Shown here in pieces: positions 52,605 to 63,723 of a stretch of DNA of 64,000 bases (positions are counted from its first letter, which is position 1; every line of letters starts with the position of its first letter). Origin of the DNA: Daedaleopsis sinensis. Its lineage: Eukaryota; Basidiomycota; Agaricomycetes; Polyporales; Polyporaceae. The stretch is from the NCBI GenBank assembly GCA_033807695.1, contig CM066301.1, forward strand, positions 1,550,001 through 1,614,000, read 5' to 3'. Below the pieces are notes generated by a model that worked only from the letters and a program-made list of their open reading frames with translations, was not told the DNA's origin and made no database searches. A program made the position numbers and the translations under genes.

Positions 52605-54834
52605 TCAACCGTACCGTGCCAGACCTGGCCTACTTCCCCACAAGTGATGTATGGCTGGCGCCTGAACTCCGAGAATGGGCGCCACTCCGAACCCAGAGTA
52701 CTGATGGAGCTGAGTTGCACGGTCAACCCCCATCTCCCCAACCTGTGCCAGAACGTCGACAGGCATCAGCAAGACCTCACAAGCATTGTCGAGACCGAAG
52801 TCCTTCAGATTAGACTCAAGAGCCTTCCATCCATCCTGTGGGAAGTCGACATTGAGGAGCTCCAAGGCGGAGCTGACCGGTGGATAGACTATGGTACCAG
52901 GTGCGCTCTGACGAGGTGCCGTCAGTGCAGCTACAACTTCTAGGCAATACTGATTATAATCATCTGAATCTAGGTCACTGTGGTGGGGACCACCGGATGG
53001 GTGTCGACTCGGAGTGCTTGTGGATGGTCCAGCATCAGTTCCTCTTGACAGTTTCCAGCTGGAAGTTGTAGAACTCGAAGATGATGTGGAATCGACACTG
53101 TGTATCCCGAGAGCAGTCGTGTTGATCGTGACATGGAGCTGCAGAGGTTGCACATTACCACTGCCAGATGGGCGAGGCTGTTTGGGTGGGACTCTGTCGA
53201 AGTTAAGACAGTTTGGTGGACACTCAATTGTAGCCCAGCCCTCCATCTACAGTCATCATGGTGAGTAAGTACATTGTCTCTGGTTAGTGAACACCAAACA
53301 CGTACTATCTCCCGGGCCCACAATGTCATTTCTGCATGGCTCAAGCATTGATGACCATCAGAGCTCCCATCACGACAGATCCAGCAGTGTCCACCACTGT
53401 GTCGTTCACATCGCAACTTTTAATCAAGCAGCTTGAATGCTTTGAGCTGCGAACTCAAGCCTTCCTTCACAGTGCTTGATGGTACATCCTCCTCACATTG
53501 ACGCTTCTTTCCCTTTCCACCCCGCACTCGAGGCTTCTCTGTCTGCACACTGTACGTTAGAAGTTCTCCATATATGTTAGGGATAACGACTAACCATGTT
53601 CCAGATCTCAACAGACACTGCCTTGGTGCGTGCGTGCAGCGCTTTGTCACGCACACGCTCCATGGCTGTCGTGAAATGGTCAATATCGTCCAGTAGAGAA
53701 GGCTTGCCGCTCTCGCCCGGGATTTTCAATGAGAGCCGGATAGGCCTCGGCGTACCTTCAAGGTTGGCTTTGACACATCCGGAGAAGTCCTCCCACAGGA
53801 TGTCTGTCTCAACATAAAACTCATGCCGTCCGTTGTCGGTGAGAACACACACCAGGATGCGGAATACTGGTAAATCACAGTGAGTTATACATCAGTTCTA
53901 CATTGGTACAAGTGAGTCTCACCTCCAGGCCATGGCTCTTTGTTCGGGCATGCTCTAACTGGAGCCTTAGGGGCTGCCGGCGGCACTGCAAAGGTCGGGG
54001 GATATGCACCGGCGTGTGGTGGCACTGCGTATGGGTGCTTGGCAGGCGGACCTGGAGGGTAGTACCCCATAGGAGGAGGCGGATAGTACGGTGGCCTGGG
54101 CAGTGCAGGGTGATGAAATACATGGCTGGGTGGTGGACCAGCCGCAGCTCCGGGGCCCCATGGGTAATACGGCAGATGGCCATATGGCACCACCATATGT
54201 GGTGCGTACGGATTCCCAGCTGGTGTCTGATTGGCGTGCAGGTACAGGGGTAATATGTCAGAAATTCCCAGGGTACATCCGGATGAGGTAAGCATTCCCA
54301 TCTTATCCCGTATACATCCAGATGGATTTCCAAACGCAAGCTTTTATTTCCGGCTTACCCAAGCTTACCTCATGGTTTTCCTAGACTATAATAATTTACA
54401 ATAATCCCTCTCAAGTCTCATCTGGATGTGGTGGCTGACCATCAGGATGATCCTGATTATCCCGATGCATCCCGATGCTCATCGGCAATTTCTGACATTA
54501 GCACTACGATAGGGTTAGGACACTGAGTGTCAGGTCCGGGAGGATGTGCGAGTCCTGGTCCTGGTGCAGGGGTAGTGGGAGGTGGTGGTGGTCCAATAGG
54601 GTGATGTGTGGGCTGTGCATGTACAGCTGTGCCAAGAGGCGGCACTGCTGCACCAATGGCAGTGTATGGAGGATAAACATCTACATCTAGAGGCAGCGGC
54701 AGAGCGAGCTGTTGACCATAGTTATGGTAGTAGTACGGTACAGCCTGAGGTTGTGGCACATGGTCGTTTGGAGGAGGATGAGGAGGATACTGATCACCCT
54801 GTACAGGGTGCACATTATTCCCAGCATCAGCCAT
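52605..54834 (-). CDS. Proline-rich protein of an expanded unknown family
   Basis: Minus strand, ATG 54834: MADAGNNVHPVQGDQYPPHP, a Pro/Tyr/His-rich N-terminus. The next exon (about 54240-53930) is again Pro/Gly/Tyr-rich (PPPPMGYYPPGPPAKHPYAV). Then comes a conserved-looking block FRILVCVLTDNGRHEFYVET then DILWEDFSGCVKANLEGTPR then SLLDDIDHFTTAMERVRDKA, a basic linker, a Cys/His segment (CERHSGGHCWICRDGSSDGH then QCLSHAEMTLWAREI), and a final exon with CPPNCLNFDRVPPKQPRPSG. The end LKDFGLDNACEVLLMPVDVL then AQVGEMGVDRATQLHQYSGF is SAM-domain-like. Introns at about 54290-54490, 53860-53925, 53550-53600 and 53245-53280. I recall many similar hypothetical proteins in Agaricomycetes, often near transposons, but no function. 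Confidence 0.6.
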
Positions 54835-56431
54835 GACTACTCGAGCAGATTACGAGCAGCGACTTGTCCAGTAGCGCAAATAGTACTCATATAGCAATAT
54901 CTAGAGCCAGGCACACCTGGCGGTAAACTCGGCAGCACCACAGGGCACCACCTCGTAACTACGTAAAAACTGACAATACTCGTATATTTGTCATGTCCCT
55001 GTGTCAAATCCTGTTTGTCATGAGTTTGTGGCTCTCAGTTGTAGACACTAATCAACTCCCTATGTTGAAGTGCGAACACGCCTATCGATCTGATAACAGC
55101 TGTCATCAGAAAAAATATACTAATATCGGGTGGCCTCTCGAGTGATGAGTGCAATCTCGAGCATGGCTTGCCTGATAGACAACATCAGGAAACCAAGATA
55201 TCTCTTTGGTCTCTTTGAGGTACCTGAAAGAGCTGATGGAGCGATGGATTTCCGCGCTCCATAGCGACCGAAGGTTCTCATGATGATACCGCAAAGAGAA
55301 CAGTGTCTCCTCAAAGAGATGACAATCTCTTTATGCTCACAAGAGGAGCCATGTTCTCATAAATGAGAGATCATATTATTGCGTAGTAACAGCACAATTC
55401 AAGAAACAAGATTTGTAATGTCATAGAATACAACTATAACTTGAAGTACATGATGTCAACCTTTTAAACGATCAGGCTAAGTATACTACTACGGCTCAGG
55501 TTCTGAAGACTGATTCTGTATCCGTCGAGCTATCCTGGGACCCGTCAAGACAACCTGGTAGGATCATTCATGTTAGTGCCGGTTGATTTCTGCACACGTG
55601 AAGGTGATCTCCTCAGTGACCTTCTTGTGCTGGTCTACTTGGGCTCCTGCATACACGCTGACAAACCACCATTCGCAGGTGAGTTAGACTGACTCAAACT
55701 CGTACCGAACATACTAGAGATGAACACAACATACCGCGGTGAGCACAAGAGCAATGGTGAGATTGGAGATGCACGCTAGCGTGTCCGATGAGCTAGAGCG
55801 CCCGGTAGGAGATGTGATCTCCTCAAGGAGACACCGTCTCTTTCAGTGTAAGAAATGAGTCCGAGGCCTTGTCGTATCCATCGGAGTTTTGTCTCCGCTG
55901 GGAGAAACAGCAGTTTTCTGATGAAGTCCCTTCTTGCGAGCCGTAAATAGAGTTGTCCTCATATGGTAACTCAGACACTCATAGTAGGAAACTCGTTCAT
56001 GTTGGAGCAAGTGAGCGAGGGGCAGGGGCACGAGCGGGGAAGGGGAGACGAGGGTGTTTGTGCCATGCAAACGTGTGAAGAAGATACATGTGGGAAACGA
56101 ACTATTTAAGTAATAGTACGGGCTGACTAAGCATAAACGGAAATAATTTGTACCATGTGGAGACGGGACGGGTCTTTGATCGTACTCAGACCTTGTGTTT
56201 CAAGAATTGACACTATTATATAGAATACGCTAGAACTCCTCCTGAACATTCTATGACATCATATGACATCATACGTATATCACATGCATTCTGCTACTGT
56301 AGAGGTATATAAACCCCCCTGTCTTGTAGGAAGAATGCAAGGTTGTCTACACAAACTTCTAGTGAGCCTTAAAGCATCACTGCACAGGTACAAGCCTTAC
56401 AGTGTGTTTTACTGCGTGGAACAAGCTCTGC
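54835..56431. other. 1.6-kb noncoding stretch
   Basis: Between the proline-rich gene and the fold-back element. Contains the inverted copy of the 45-bp dispersed segment (55060-55104) and many short inverted or direct GAGAT/CTCCTCAAAGAGA words (55190-55340 and 55600-55840), perhaps ends of small degenerate elements. No convincing gene. Confidence 0.4.
55060..55104 (-). repeat. 45-bp dispersed segment, inverted copy of 36731-36775
   Basis: CTATGTTGAAGTGCGAACAC then GCCTATCGATCTGATAACAG is the reverse complement of the 36.7-kb segment with about one mismatch. Flanks do not match, so the two sites share only this module, perhaps a transposon end. Confidence 0.75.
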
Positions 56432-56438
56432 TTGTCAT
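56432..56438. repeat. Target-site duplication, left (TTGTCAT)
   Basis: TTGTCAT directly before the left end of the fold-back element; repeated at 59809-59815 directly after its right end. Confidence 0.75.
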
Positions 56439-56589
56439 CACCTGTAGTCACCACTCTTGTTAACAGAATACACACCTGTGCCTGTGCAAAAAGTGCGAAA
56501 TGTTGTCCATGACCTGCAGCACATTGTTATGTTAACAGAGGTGGGGCAAGGCTTGACAGAGCTGAAGCTATGTACATGTTACAATGCCT

Positions 56590-56850
56590 TGAACACTGTC
56601 TACAGAGTGTCACAGTCACAGTGCGCACTCTGTTATCACTGTCCATGTGCACTCTGTACTGACTGTCCATGACCTAGTACTTATACAGATAGTGGGCACT
56701 CTGTACTAATTGTCCATGGCCTAGTATACAGACAGTGCACACTCTGTATCAACTGTGTAAGGCCTCATATACAGATAGTGCACACTCTGTTGTCACTGTG
56801 CAGGGCCTTGAATACAGATGGTGTGAACTCTGTAATAACTGTCTAGGACT
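56590..56850 (+). repeat. Tandem array, about six 43-46-bp units (left arm)
   Basis: Units carry GTGCACACTCTGTA followed by ACTGT, then GGCCT and TATACAGA. Six occurrences of the ACTCTGT core. Confidence 0.85.
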
Positions 56851-59254
56851 ATTATAACGAATGACCGATGTTTTTGATTGATCCCTAGGGTATTAGTAAT
56901 AGGCTGAAGATCTGATCATGATATGATCTCCTTGTTATCTATTTATATAACAGCTTCTTATCTATGCTGATAGCTTGACTATCTAATCTACTGCCCTGGG
57001 ATCAATACCACACCACTGGGCGCTTATTTGACACCTTTTCCCGCACCTTATTACCTCAATTAGGCAGGTAGGTGGCTGGGCTACCCTAAGGGGGCCCACT
57101 TCCTCACCCCATACCTCCCTCATTTCTTGATGAATTCCTTTCATCCAAGTTATGGTATACTTATATACTGAATGGCTACTACCCTGCACAATCTGTGGGT
57201 ACCTCCCCCTCCATTCAGTGCACTGCAATAGGTAGAAATGGTCGCTTTATTTGGGTGATAAATGCTGAATAGCTCGGTAACCGGTGGGTGCACCATCATG
57301 TACAAGGTACTGTTGGAAGGGGCTTTATTGTGGCTTTCCAACAAGCCCTCATGGATGCAGATCCTTCAACGGGAACCCTGGATATGCACTGGTGCTCCTT
57401 CTACCCTACCCCCAAATTGTCTGGGGTATACCTCCACCAATTCCTAATCAATCAATGCGATTATTTTTGCGTTTTATGTGTCTACTATACTACCCCTCAG
57501 CCCAGTAGTGTGCCTGGTGATGCACCCCATTAATGCAGATACAATAGGCAATCAGTATGCAGGTTACCGCCCTGATAGTGCATCCAATACTTCACCGATT
57601 GGGGTGAGTAGGGCACCGTCAGGAAGCCGGGCCATACAGCTTTCCACCGGTACCCTACTCATTGTCATACACACAGCGGTCATGGAGATACACACACCCT
57701 CTCCTCCTCCCCTTACCCCAGTATTGTTTGCAGTAGATCTGCTTACCACATGCATGTATCACCTTCAAATTTTGTGAGTATGGTCATCTATTCTGTAATC
57801 TACTATGGTCCAGCTGCCGCCCTTATCAGACACAATTTACCCTGCCCATTAGCTTATCAGTGTTTCCTTTGATCACCCTAATCTCGCAGGTTTGGGAGAC
57901 CTATTCCACAGATCTACTACCAATATGAGTAGTCCCTATATGTGTGAACAAGGTGCAAAAAACAGAATGTCATTATGTGGAGAATTGGTGAAGTAACTGT
58001 CTGAACAGCGAAATGCACACTGTTTGACACTAAAGCTGCACAGTGTCTGAACACACTGCTTGCCACTGTAGCTACAAAACCACCTCCTACAGCTAATTCC
58101 GGTGTCCCATGACCAATTCTTCATGGATTCCTATGGTTCTTTCTGCAGCATGAAGCTATATCTCTCTCCTTTCTTATCTGACATTGTGTGCGACTATTAG
58201 AGGTGATAGGATAGCACAATGCACTGAATAGTGGTAACAACTGATAAGAAAACTTAGTATCAGCAAGATCACCGATAAGGGTAGCTATGCATGATCTGGA
58301 CTAGGCTACGTAATAGGAGGCTACCGAAGAAAGAATGATGAGATTTGGTAATTGGTAGAGCAAGATATGGGGTAAATAGTGCTAAGGTGTGGTACGAGGA
58401 TGGCATGTGTGTATCTCAATGACCACTGTGTGTATGGGGATGAGTAGGGTACCGTTAGAAAGCCGTATGCTGTAGCTTTCCGACAGTGCCTTACACACCC
58501 CAATCGGTGAGGTATTGAATGTACCGTCAGGGGGGTAACCTGCATACTGATTACCCATTGTATCTGGATCAATGGGGTGCATGGCCAGGCACACTATGGG
58601 TATGAGGGTTAGTATAGTAGGCACATGGAACACAAAAAGGATCACATTGATTGGTCAGGAATTGAAGGAGGTATACCCCAGACAATTTGGAGGTAGGATA
58701 GGAGGAGCACTGGTGCATATCCAGGGTTCCCGTGGACGGATTACTGTGTATGAGGGCTCTTTGGAAAGCCACAGTAAAGCCCTTTCTAATGGCACTTTGT
58801 GCATGATGGTGCACCCACTGGTTATCGAGCTATTCAGCATTTATCACCCAAATAAAGCGACCATTTCTACCTATTGCAGTGCACTGAATGGAGGGGGAGG
58901 TACCCACAGATTGTGCAGGGTAGTAGCCATTCAGTATATAAGTATACCATAACTTGGATGAAAGGAATTCATCAAGAAATGAGGGAGGTATGGGGTGAGG
59001 AAGTGGGCCCCCTTAGGGTAGCCCAGCCACCTACCTGCCTAATTGAGGTAATAAGGTGCGGGAAAAGGTGTCAAATAAGCGCCCAGTGGTGTGGTATTGA
59101 TCCCAGGGCAGTAGATTAGATGGTCAAGCTATCAGCATAGATAAGAAGCTGTTATCTAAATAGATAACAAGGAGATCATATCATGATCAGATCTTCAGCC
59201 TATTACTAATACCCTAGGGATCAATCAAAAACATCGGTCATCCGTTATAATAGT

Positions 59255-59650
59255 CCTAGACAGTTATTACAGAGTTCGCACCATCTGTATTCAAGGCCCT
59301 GCACAGTGACAACAGAGTGTGCACTATCTGTATACGAGGCCTTACACAGTTGATACAGAGTGCGCACTGTCTGTATACTAGGCCATGGGCAGTTAGTACA
59401 GAGTGCACATCATCTGTATTTAATGCCTTGCACAGTGACAACAGAGTGCGCACTGTCTGTATTCAAAGCCTTACACAGTTAGTACAGAGTGCGCACTACC
59501 TGTATTCAAGGCCTTACACAGTGTCAACAGAGTGTGCACTATCTGTACACTAGGTCATGGACAGTCAGTACAGAGTGCACATTGTCTGTTATATTGGGCC
59601 ATGGACAGTGACAACAGAGTACACACTGTGACTGTGACACTCTGTAAACA
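59255..59650 (-). repeat. Tandem array, about nine 43-46-bp units (right arm)
   Basis: Inverted version of the left-arm array: ACAGAGTGCGCACTGTCTGT then TTCAAGGCCTTACACAGT. Nine occurrences of the ACAGAGT core. Confidence 0.85.
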
Positions 59651-59815
59651 GTGTCCTAGACATTGTTATATGTACATAGCTCCAGCTCTGTCAAGCCTTG
59701 CCCCACCTTTGTAAACATAACAACGTGCTGCAGGTCATAGACAACATTTCGCACTTTATGCACAGGCACAGGTCTGTATTCTGTTCACAAGAGTGGTGAC
59801 TACAGGTGTTGTCAT

Positions 59816-60022
59816 AGGCCCTCAGCACGTCTTTCGAGACCTCAAGAGATGCTGTGGCTGTCCATCGAGACCTTGATAGATGCGTCGGTAACGCACCAAG
59901 AGATTGTAAGATGTACGTAGTACTAGTGTTGATTGCAAAGCACACATTTGTATTGGGAATAGTGGGGACAATTTGCATATTTACGTAGCAACTAGACACG
60001 GGCAGAATTACTAACAAACATC
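59816..60022. other. Short noncoding spacer
   Basis: About 200 bp between the fold-back element and the DUF6532-like gene end. Nothing recognised. Confidence 0.3.
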
Positions 60023-61359
60023 TTAACCACTATGTGCCCCGTTCACTGAACCACTTCCATCCTTCTCAGCACTCTCATCTTCGCTTTCGGGAAGACCACT
60101 TTGGGCCTTGAGGCGCACAGTCGCAGCATCCATGGTAGCTGTTGATGCTTGGGTAATGTCTGTTTGTACTGCAATGCCGCTGCCCTGAAGGACTACTGGA
60201 GGATAGTAGTTAGTGTGAGGTCATCAACACTCGAGGGGGGGGGTGGTACTCACCATGCGCAATTGTAGAGCTGGGTGTGGATATTTAGCCATGCTAAGGG
60301 ATTCTTCGCACCATACTTCTTCAGGTCCTTGAGGAAGCCAATGTAGTGTGTGTGTCTTGCTCTGGGTTTTGTCCAACTCTTGCTTGATCAGATGACTACT
60401 CTCTTATTCGCTGATGTGAGCTTGAATCTGTATGAGATTGTATGACAATGTCGTTAGCATGACTCGCATGGAAGCAGCATAAGATGGAATAGATCACATG
60501 GACCACTGTGAGGAGGAACACAGTAGCCGGTTCTGGCATTGGGTCAAAGTACTTGCAGAAAGTGAAGCTGACACTTAAATTCACGTTCACAAAGAACACA
60601 ACTTGTGTGGCCTTCATGACAAACTTGTGCTCGGCAAGGTCCAGAGATTTGTGCCTTCTATGAGGTTGAACTTCTGGGTATGTGAGAACATGATAAAACA
60701 ACTGGTCAGCATCACTGCAGGTTGCAAGGGCACGAGCTATAAACAGATGATCACCTTATGATGAAATGTGCCATCCTCGAGAAGGGCCTTCGCTGTACTA
60801 GCATTGTGTCGCTCTGTAGTCTTCTTAGTGTCCTCACAGAACTTGTATGCAGTAGCAGTCAGAGAGCGAAGCTCATCTGAGACATCACCATGGAGTGCCA
60901 GGATATTCAAGTTTGAGTTTGTCAGTCATGCAAGCAGTACTTAACCAGACAGCGACAGCCACTCAGATGTACCACACGGATCATCCGGTCTGATAGCCAC
61001 CAGATGACTGGATCTTTGTGGGCATCACAGGCATTCTTCCATGCACAACATATGAGCTCACGCTGTTTGGTTGCGAAGGGCCACATGTCAACGGTGTAGA
61101 TCAGGCAATAGAAGATCTTGAAGGCATCGAAGAGGAGTTCTTTAACATCATCTGTGTAGTCAGTCACATTGGGGTGGCTAGTTGCAGCAGGCAGCTGACT
61201 GCCACGGAAGGGTGCTGGCCGCATCTGCTCCAGGCCTGTAGTGACCGGTGTTGGGCCTCCTCTTGGCCCAAGCATGCAGAGCTTCATTACATCCCCGACA
61301 TTACCCCGGTACATCGCTGACACTATCACTGACAGCAGCCTGATAACCTCACTTAACAC
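60023..61359 (-). CDS. DUF6532-like protein gene
   Basis: Minus-strand, multi-exon. Exon near 61359-60955 reads NVTDYTDDVKELLFDAFKIF then YCLIYTVDMWPFATKQRELI then CCAWKNACDAHKD. The next exon is ILALHGDVSDELRSLTATAY then KFCEDTKKTTERHNASTAKA. Then come HKFVMKATQVVFFVNVNLSV, CKYFDPMPEPATVFLLTVVH, HTHYIGFLKDLKKYGAKNPL then AWLNIHTQLYNCAW, and a C-terminal exon ending SESEDESAEKDG-type acidic residues with TAA at 60023-60025. The order (RxELICxAW...SHLRGEL-like...FF.N...DGV.F..YFDPMP.P...L.LT.....I) matches DUF6532, a domain I recall as expanded in Agaricomycetes. The true first exon may lie upstream (to about 61730). No broken codon was seen in the exons read. Confidence 0.6.
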
Positions 61360-62032
61360 ACCTTCCCCTTCCCTTCTTCACCGCCATTATCCCTATCTCT
61401 CCTTCCTATGCACACCTCCAAGGAGTCTACCAAAAGCACATTCCCAACACTCCTCCTCCACTGACGCTGCCCCGAGATTTAGCAGGCAACAGTAGAATCA
61501 CTGACATTGGTACCCACCAGACAGATTTGGTGGTCTGCAGATGGCTGAGGGTTGTTCAGCAGGCTGCAGGACACATCCACTATGGGTCTAGAGCTATAGG
61601 CATTCTGGGTCTTGGCACCATATTTTCAGCTGCATCATGTGTTCGACGATAGGCCGATGCATCGAAGATCAGCAGATTAGTTGGCGGTCTGTATGTATGG
61701 CATGAGAGGTCAATTGCGTGGGGACTACAAACGTAAGCTACTTGGTATAAATAAGTAGACTAATTAGGGGTAAACATTAAAATACGGACTGTATAAGTAG
61801 TAAGTATGACTAAGCTGTGGTGGGCGCCTGGGCCGGTCCAGTATGAGCTTGACTAACTATGCTAATCGGGAAACCGATATCCAACACCATAGTGTTCAGT
61901 TCTCAGTGATGCTGGCAAGATCCAGGCTCCTTGCCAATGCCTTTTCCGTCACCGACATTGTGTTTCCGCTAGCCGACATTGTGTTTCTACCCCCCTGACA
62001 TCATGTTTCTGTTTGCTGACGCTGCGCGCTTA

Positions 62033-62402
62033 TCAGCGCTCTTCATAGCTTTGACACTTTACTGCACATACTGCTGTCTCTTCCCCGACACAGACGAGGA
62101 CAGTTGTGTGGTTGTCTGGCACTTGGATTGGCAAGTTAATGTCCCAAACCCACACTGACTCATCAGCTACCCAGAACATCAATTGCAGCCCGACAAGGAC
62201 AGCGTGCTGCACTGGGGCGAGTTTGCCGTCTGCAGGAATTATGATATTGTGCTCTGTGGGCAGGACTCTGTCCTGTGTGAGTGTGGCCACACAGTGAATA
62301 CATGTCAACCCATAAGCAGAAGCCATACTCTCTCACCTTTGTCCAGACGAGCATTGCACCTTTGCTTTCCACTTCGGCCACCAGCACCTTCTTCTGCATC
62401 AT
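62033..62402 (-). CDS. Small two-exon gene of unknown function
   Basis: Minus strand, exon 1 MMQKKVLVAEVESKGAMLVW then TK (ATG near 62402), a GTGAGA...CACACAG intron (about 62273-62336), exon 2 DRVLPTEHNIIIPADGKLAP then VQHAVLVGLQLMFWVADESV then WVWDINLPIQVPDNHTTVLV and stop at 62033. About 98 codons; may be the 3' part of a larger gene. No family recognised. Confidence 0.4.
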
Positions 62403-62699
62403 ACATTAGCTTTTCTCAGTCTCATGATTGCAGACCATATACCTGGGGACCTTGTCAATGAGTGACACCGGTGTCACCAGACGTGAGCTTCGTGCGAAGG
62501 GCCTTGGCCGCTGCATCCTGTTTGCGTGCGCGCACCTGTGGTCACCACTTATTTATATATGTACAGCCCAGTGGCCCATAGATTATTGTTACCTTGGCCC
62601 AGCCTATGTAGCAACCCCAGAGGCCCAGGACCCAATTACAAGGTACAATTTATAAAAGCATTATGTTGTGGATGAGCCCACAGGGAGCAATATAAAATG
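62403..62699. other. Noncoding stretch
   Basis: About 300 bp leading into the tandem array. Short frames only. Confidence 0.3.
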
Positions 62700-63036
62700 C
62701 AAAAGCTATTGTCATAAGTCCCCCATGGCGCATTTCTAAAGTGATGTAAAATGTCCCTAAGGGTGTGTTTACAACATACCCCAAGTGTTGTAAATGGTCC
62801 CCTATGGCACATTTTTAAACAGATAGAAGGTTGTAATACATCCCTGAGACCCTGTTAACAACCCACCCCTAGTGTTGTAAATGGTCCCCTGTGGTGCATT
62901 TTTAAACTGTTGGAGGGTTGTAATACATCTCTAAGACCTTGTTAACAACTCACCCCCTGTGTTGTATATGAGCCTCATGGCACATTTTTAAACAGATAGA
63001 GAGTTGTAATACATCCCTGGGACCCTGTTAGCAACT
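62700..63036 (+). repeat. 87-bp tandem array, about 3.8 copies
   Basis: GTTGTAAATGGTCCCCTATG at 62787 recurs at 62874 and 62961, spacing exactly 87 bp. Each unit also contains CACATTTTTAAAC, GGTTGTAATACATC and CCTGTTAACAAC. A degenerate first unit begins near 62700. Confidence 0.9.
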
Positions 63037-63045
63037 AGTGGTGGT

Positions 63046-63550
63046 ATACTTGTACATTAAATGGCTACTACCCTGTGCAATGTGTGGGTAAAACCCTGTC
63101 TATTCAGTGCACTGCAATAGGTAGAAATGGTCGCTTCATTAGGGTATTAAGTGCTGAATAGCTTTGGAACCGGTGGGTGCATCATCATGAACAGATGACC
63201 ATTGGAAAGTGTGGCTTTCCAACGAACCCTCATACATGCAAATCTGTCCATGGGAACCGTAGATATGCACTGGTGCTCCTCCTACCCTACCGCCAAATTG
63301 TCCGGGGTATACCTCCATCAATTCTTTTTGAAACAATGTGATCCCTTTCGCATTCAGAGGGTCTACTATACTAACCCTCAGATCAGTAGTGTGTCTAGCT
63401 ATACATCCCATTGATCTGGATACAATGGGCAATCAGTGTGCAGGTTACCCTTCTGATAGTGCACCTAATACTCCACCGATTGGGGTGTGTAGGGTACTGT
63501 TGGAAAGCCACAAACTACAGCTTTCTAATGGTACCATTCCCATCCTCATA
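63046..63550 (+). repeat. Third partial copy of the fold-back arm
   Basis: Matches 57152-57660 collinearly (for example ATGGCTACTACCCTG, CAGTGCACTGCAATAGGTAG, GATATGCACTGGTGCTCC, GGGGTATACCTCCA, CACCGATTGGGGTG). It is roughly 80 percent alike by eye, more diverged than the two arms of the fold-back element are from each other. Lacks the 43-46-bp array. Joined on its left to the 87-bp array. Confidence 0.85.
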
Positions 63551-63723
63551 CCCTCTTCTTGCTGGCTGTCTCTGCCCCTCTGTGTTGTCCCCTCACTCCG
63601 CCAGCGACCTACAGCCACGGTTACGCTGAGGTGACTTCCCTGACACCTCCTCGTCAGATCTGCTCTGCATTTGCGAGCCCTACTTCAGTACACTCTCACA
63701 GCCACGTCTCCTCCTCCGCTTGC

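Larger units (their letters stand above)
56439..59808. mobile_element. Large fold-back element with 1.3-1.4-kb inverted arms
   Basis: Left arm 56439-57700 starts CACCTGTAGTCACCACTCTT; right arm 58400-59808 ends with its reverse complement. The arms stay aligned over their whole length (for example the same 81-codon frame occurs at 56983-57228 minus and 58874-59119 plus, with identical translation). The spacer 57701-58399 is about 700 bp and noncoding. Each arm carries a tandem array of 43-46-bp units, six in the left and nine in the right, which explains most of the 147-bp arm difference. Bounded by TTGTCAT duplications. No transposase seen; it resembles fold-back (FB/TFB-type) elements in structure only. 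Confidence 0.85.

Noticed and set aside
36733..55104. A single 18-kb transposon bounded by the shared 45-bp module
   Set aside because: Flanks beyond 45 bp do not match and no target duplication was found; the intervening DNA is a mixture of unrelated elements.
56983..59119. Two identical 81-codon proteins in opposite orientation
   Set aside because: They are the same noncoding stretch of the two inverted arms; identity comes from the arms, not from protein selection.
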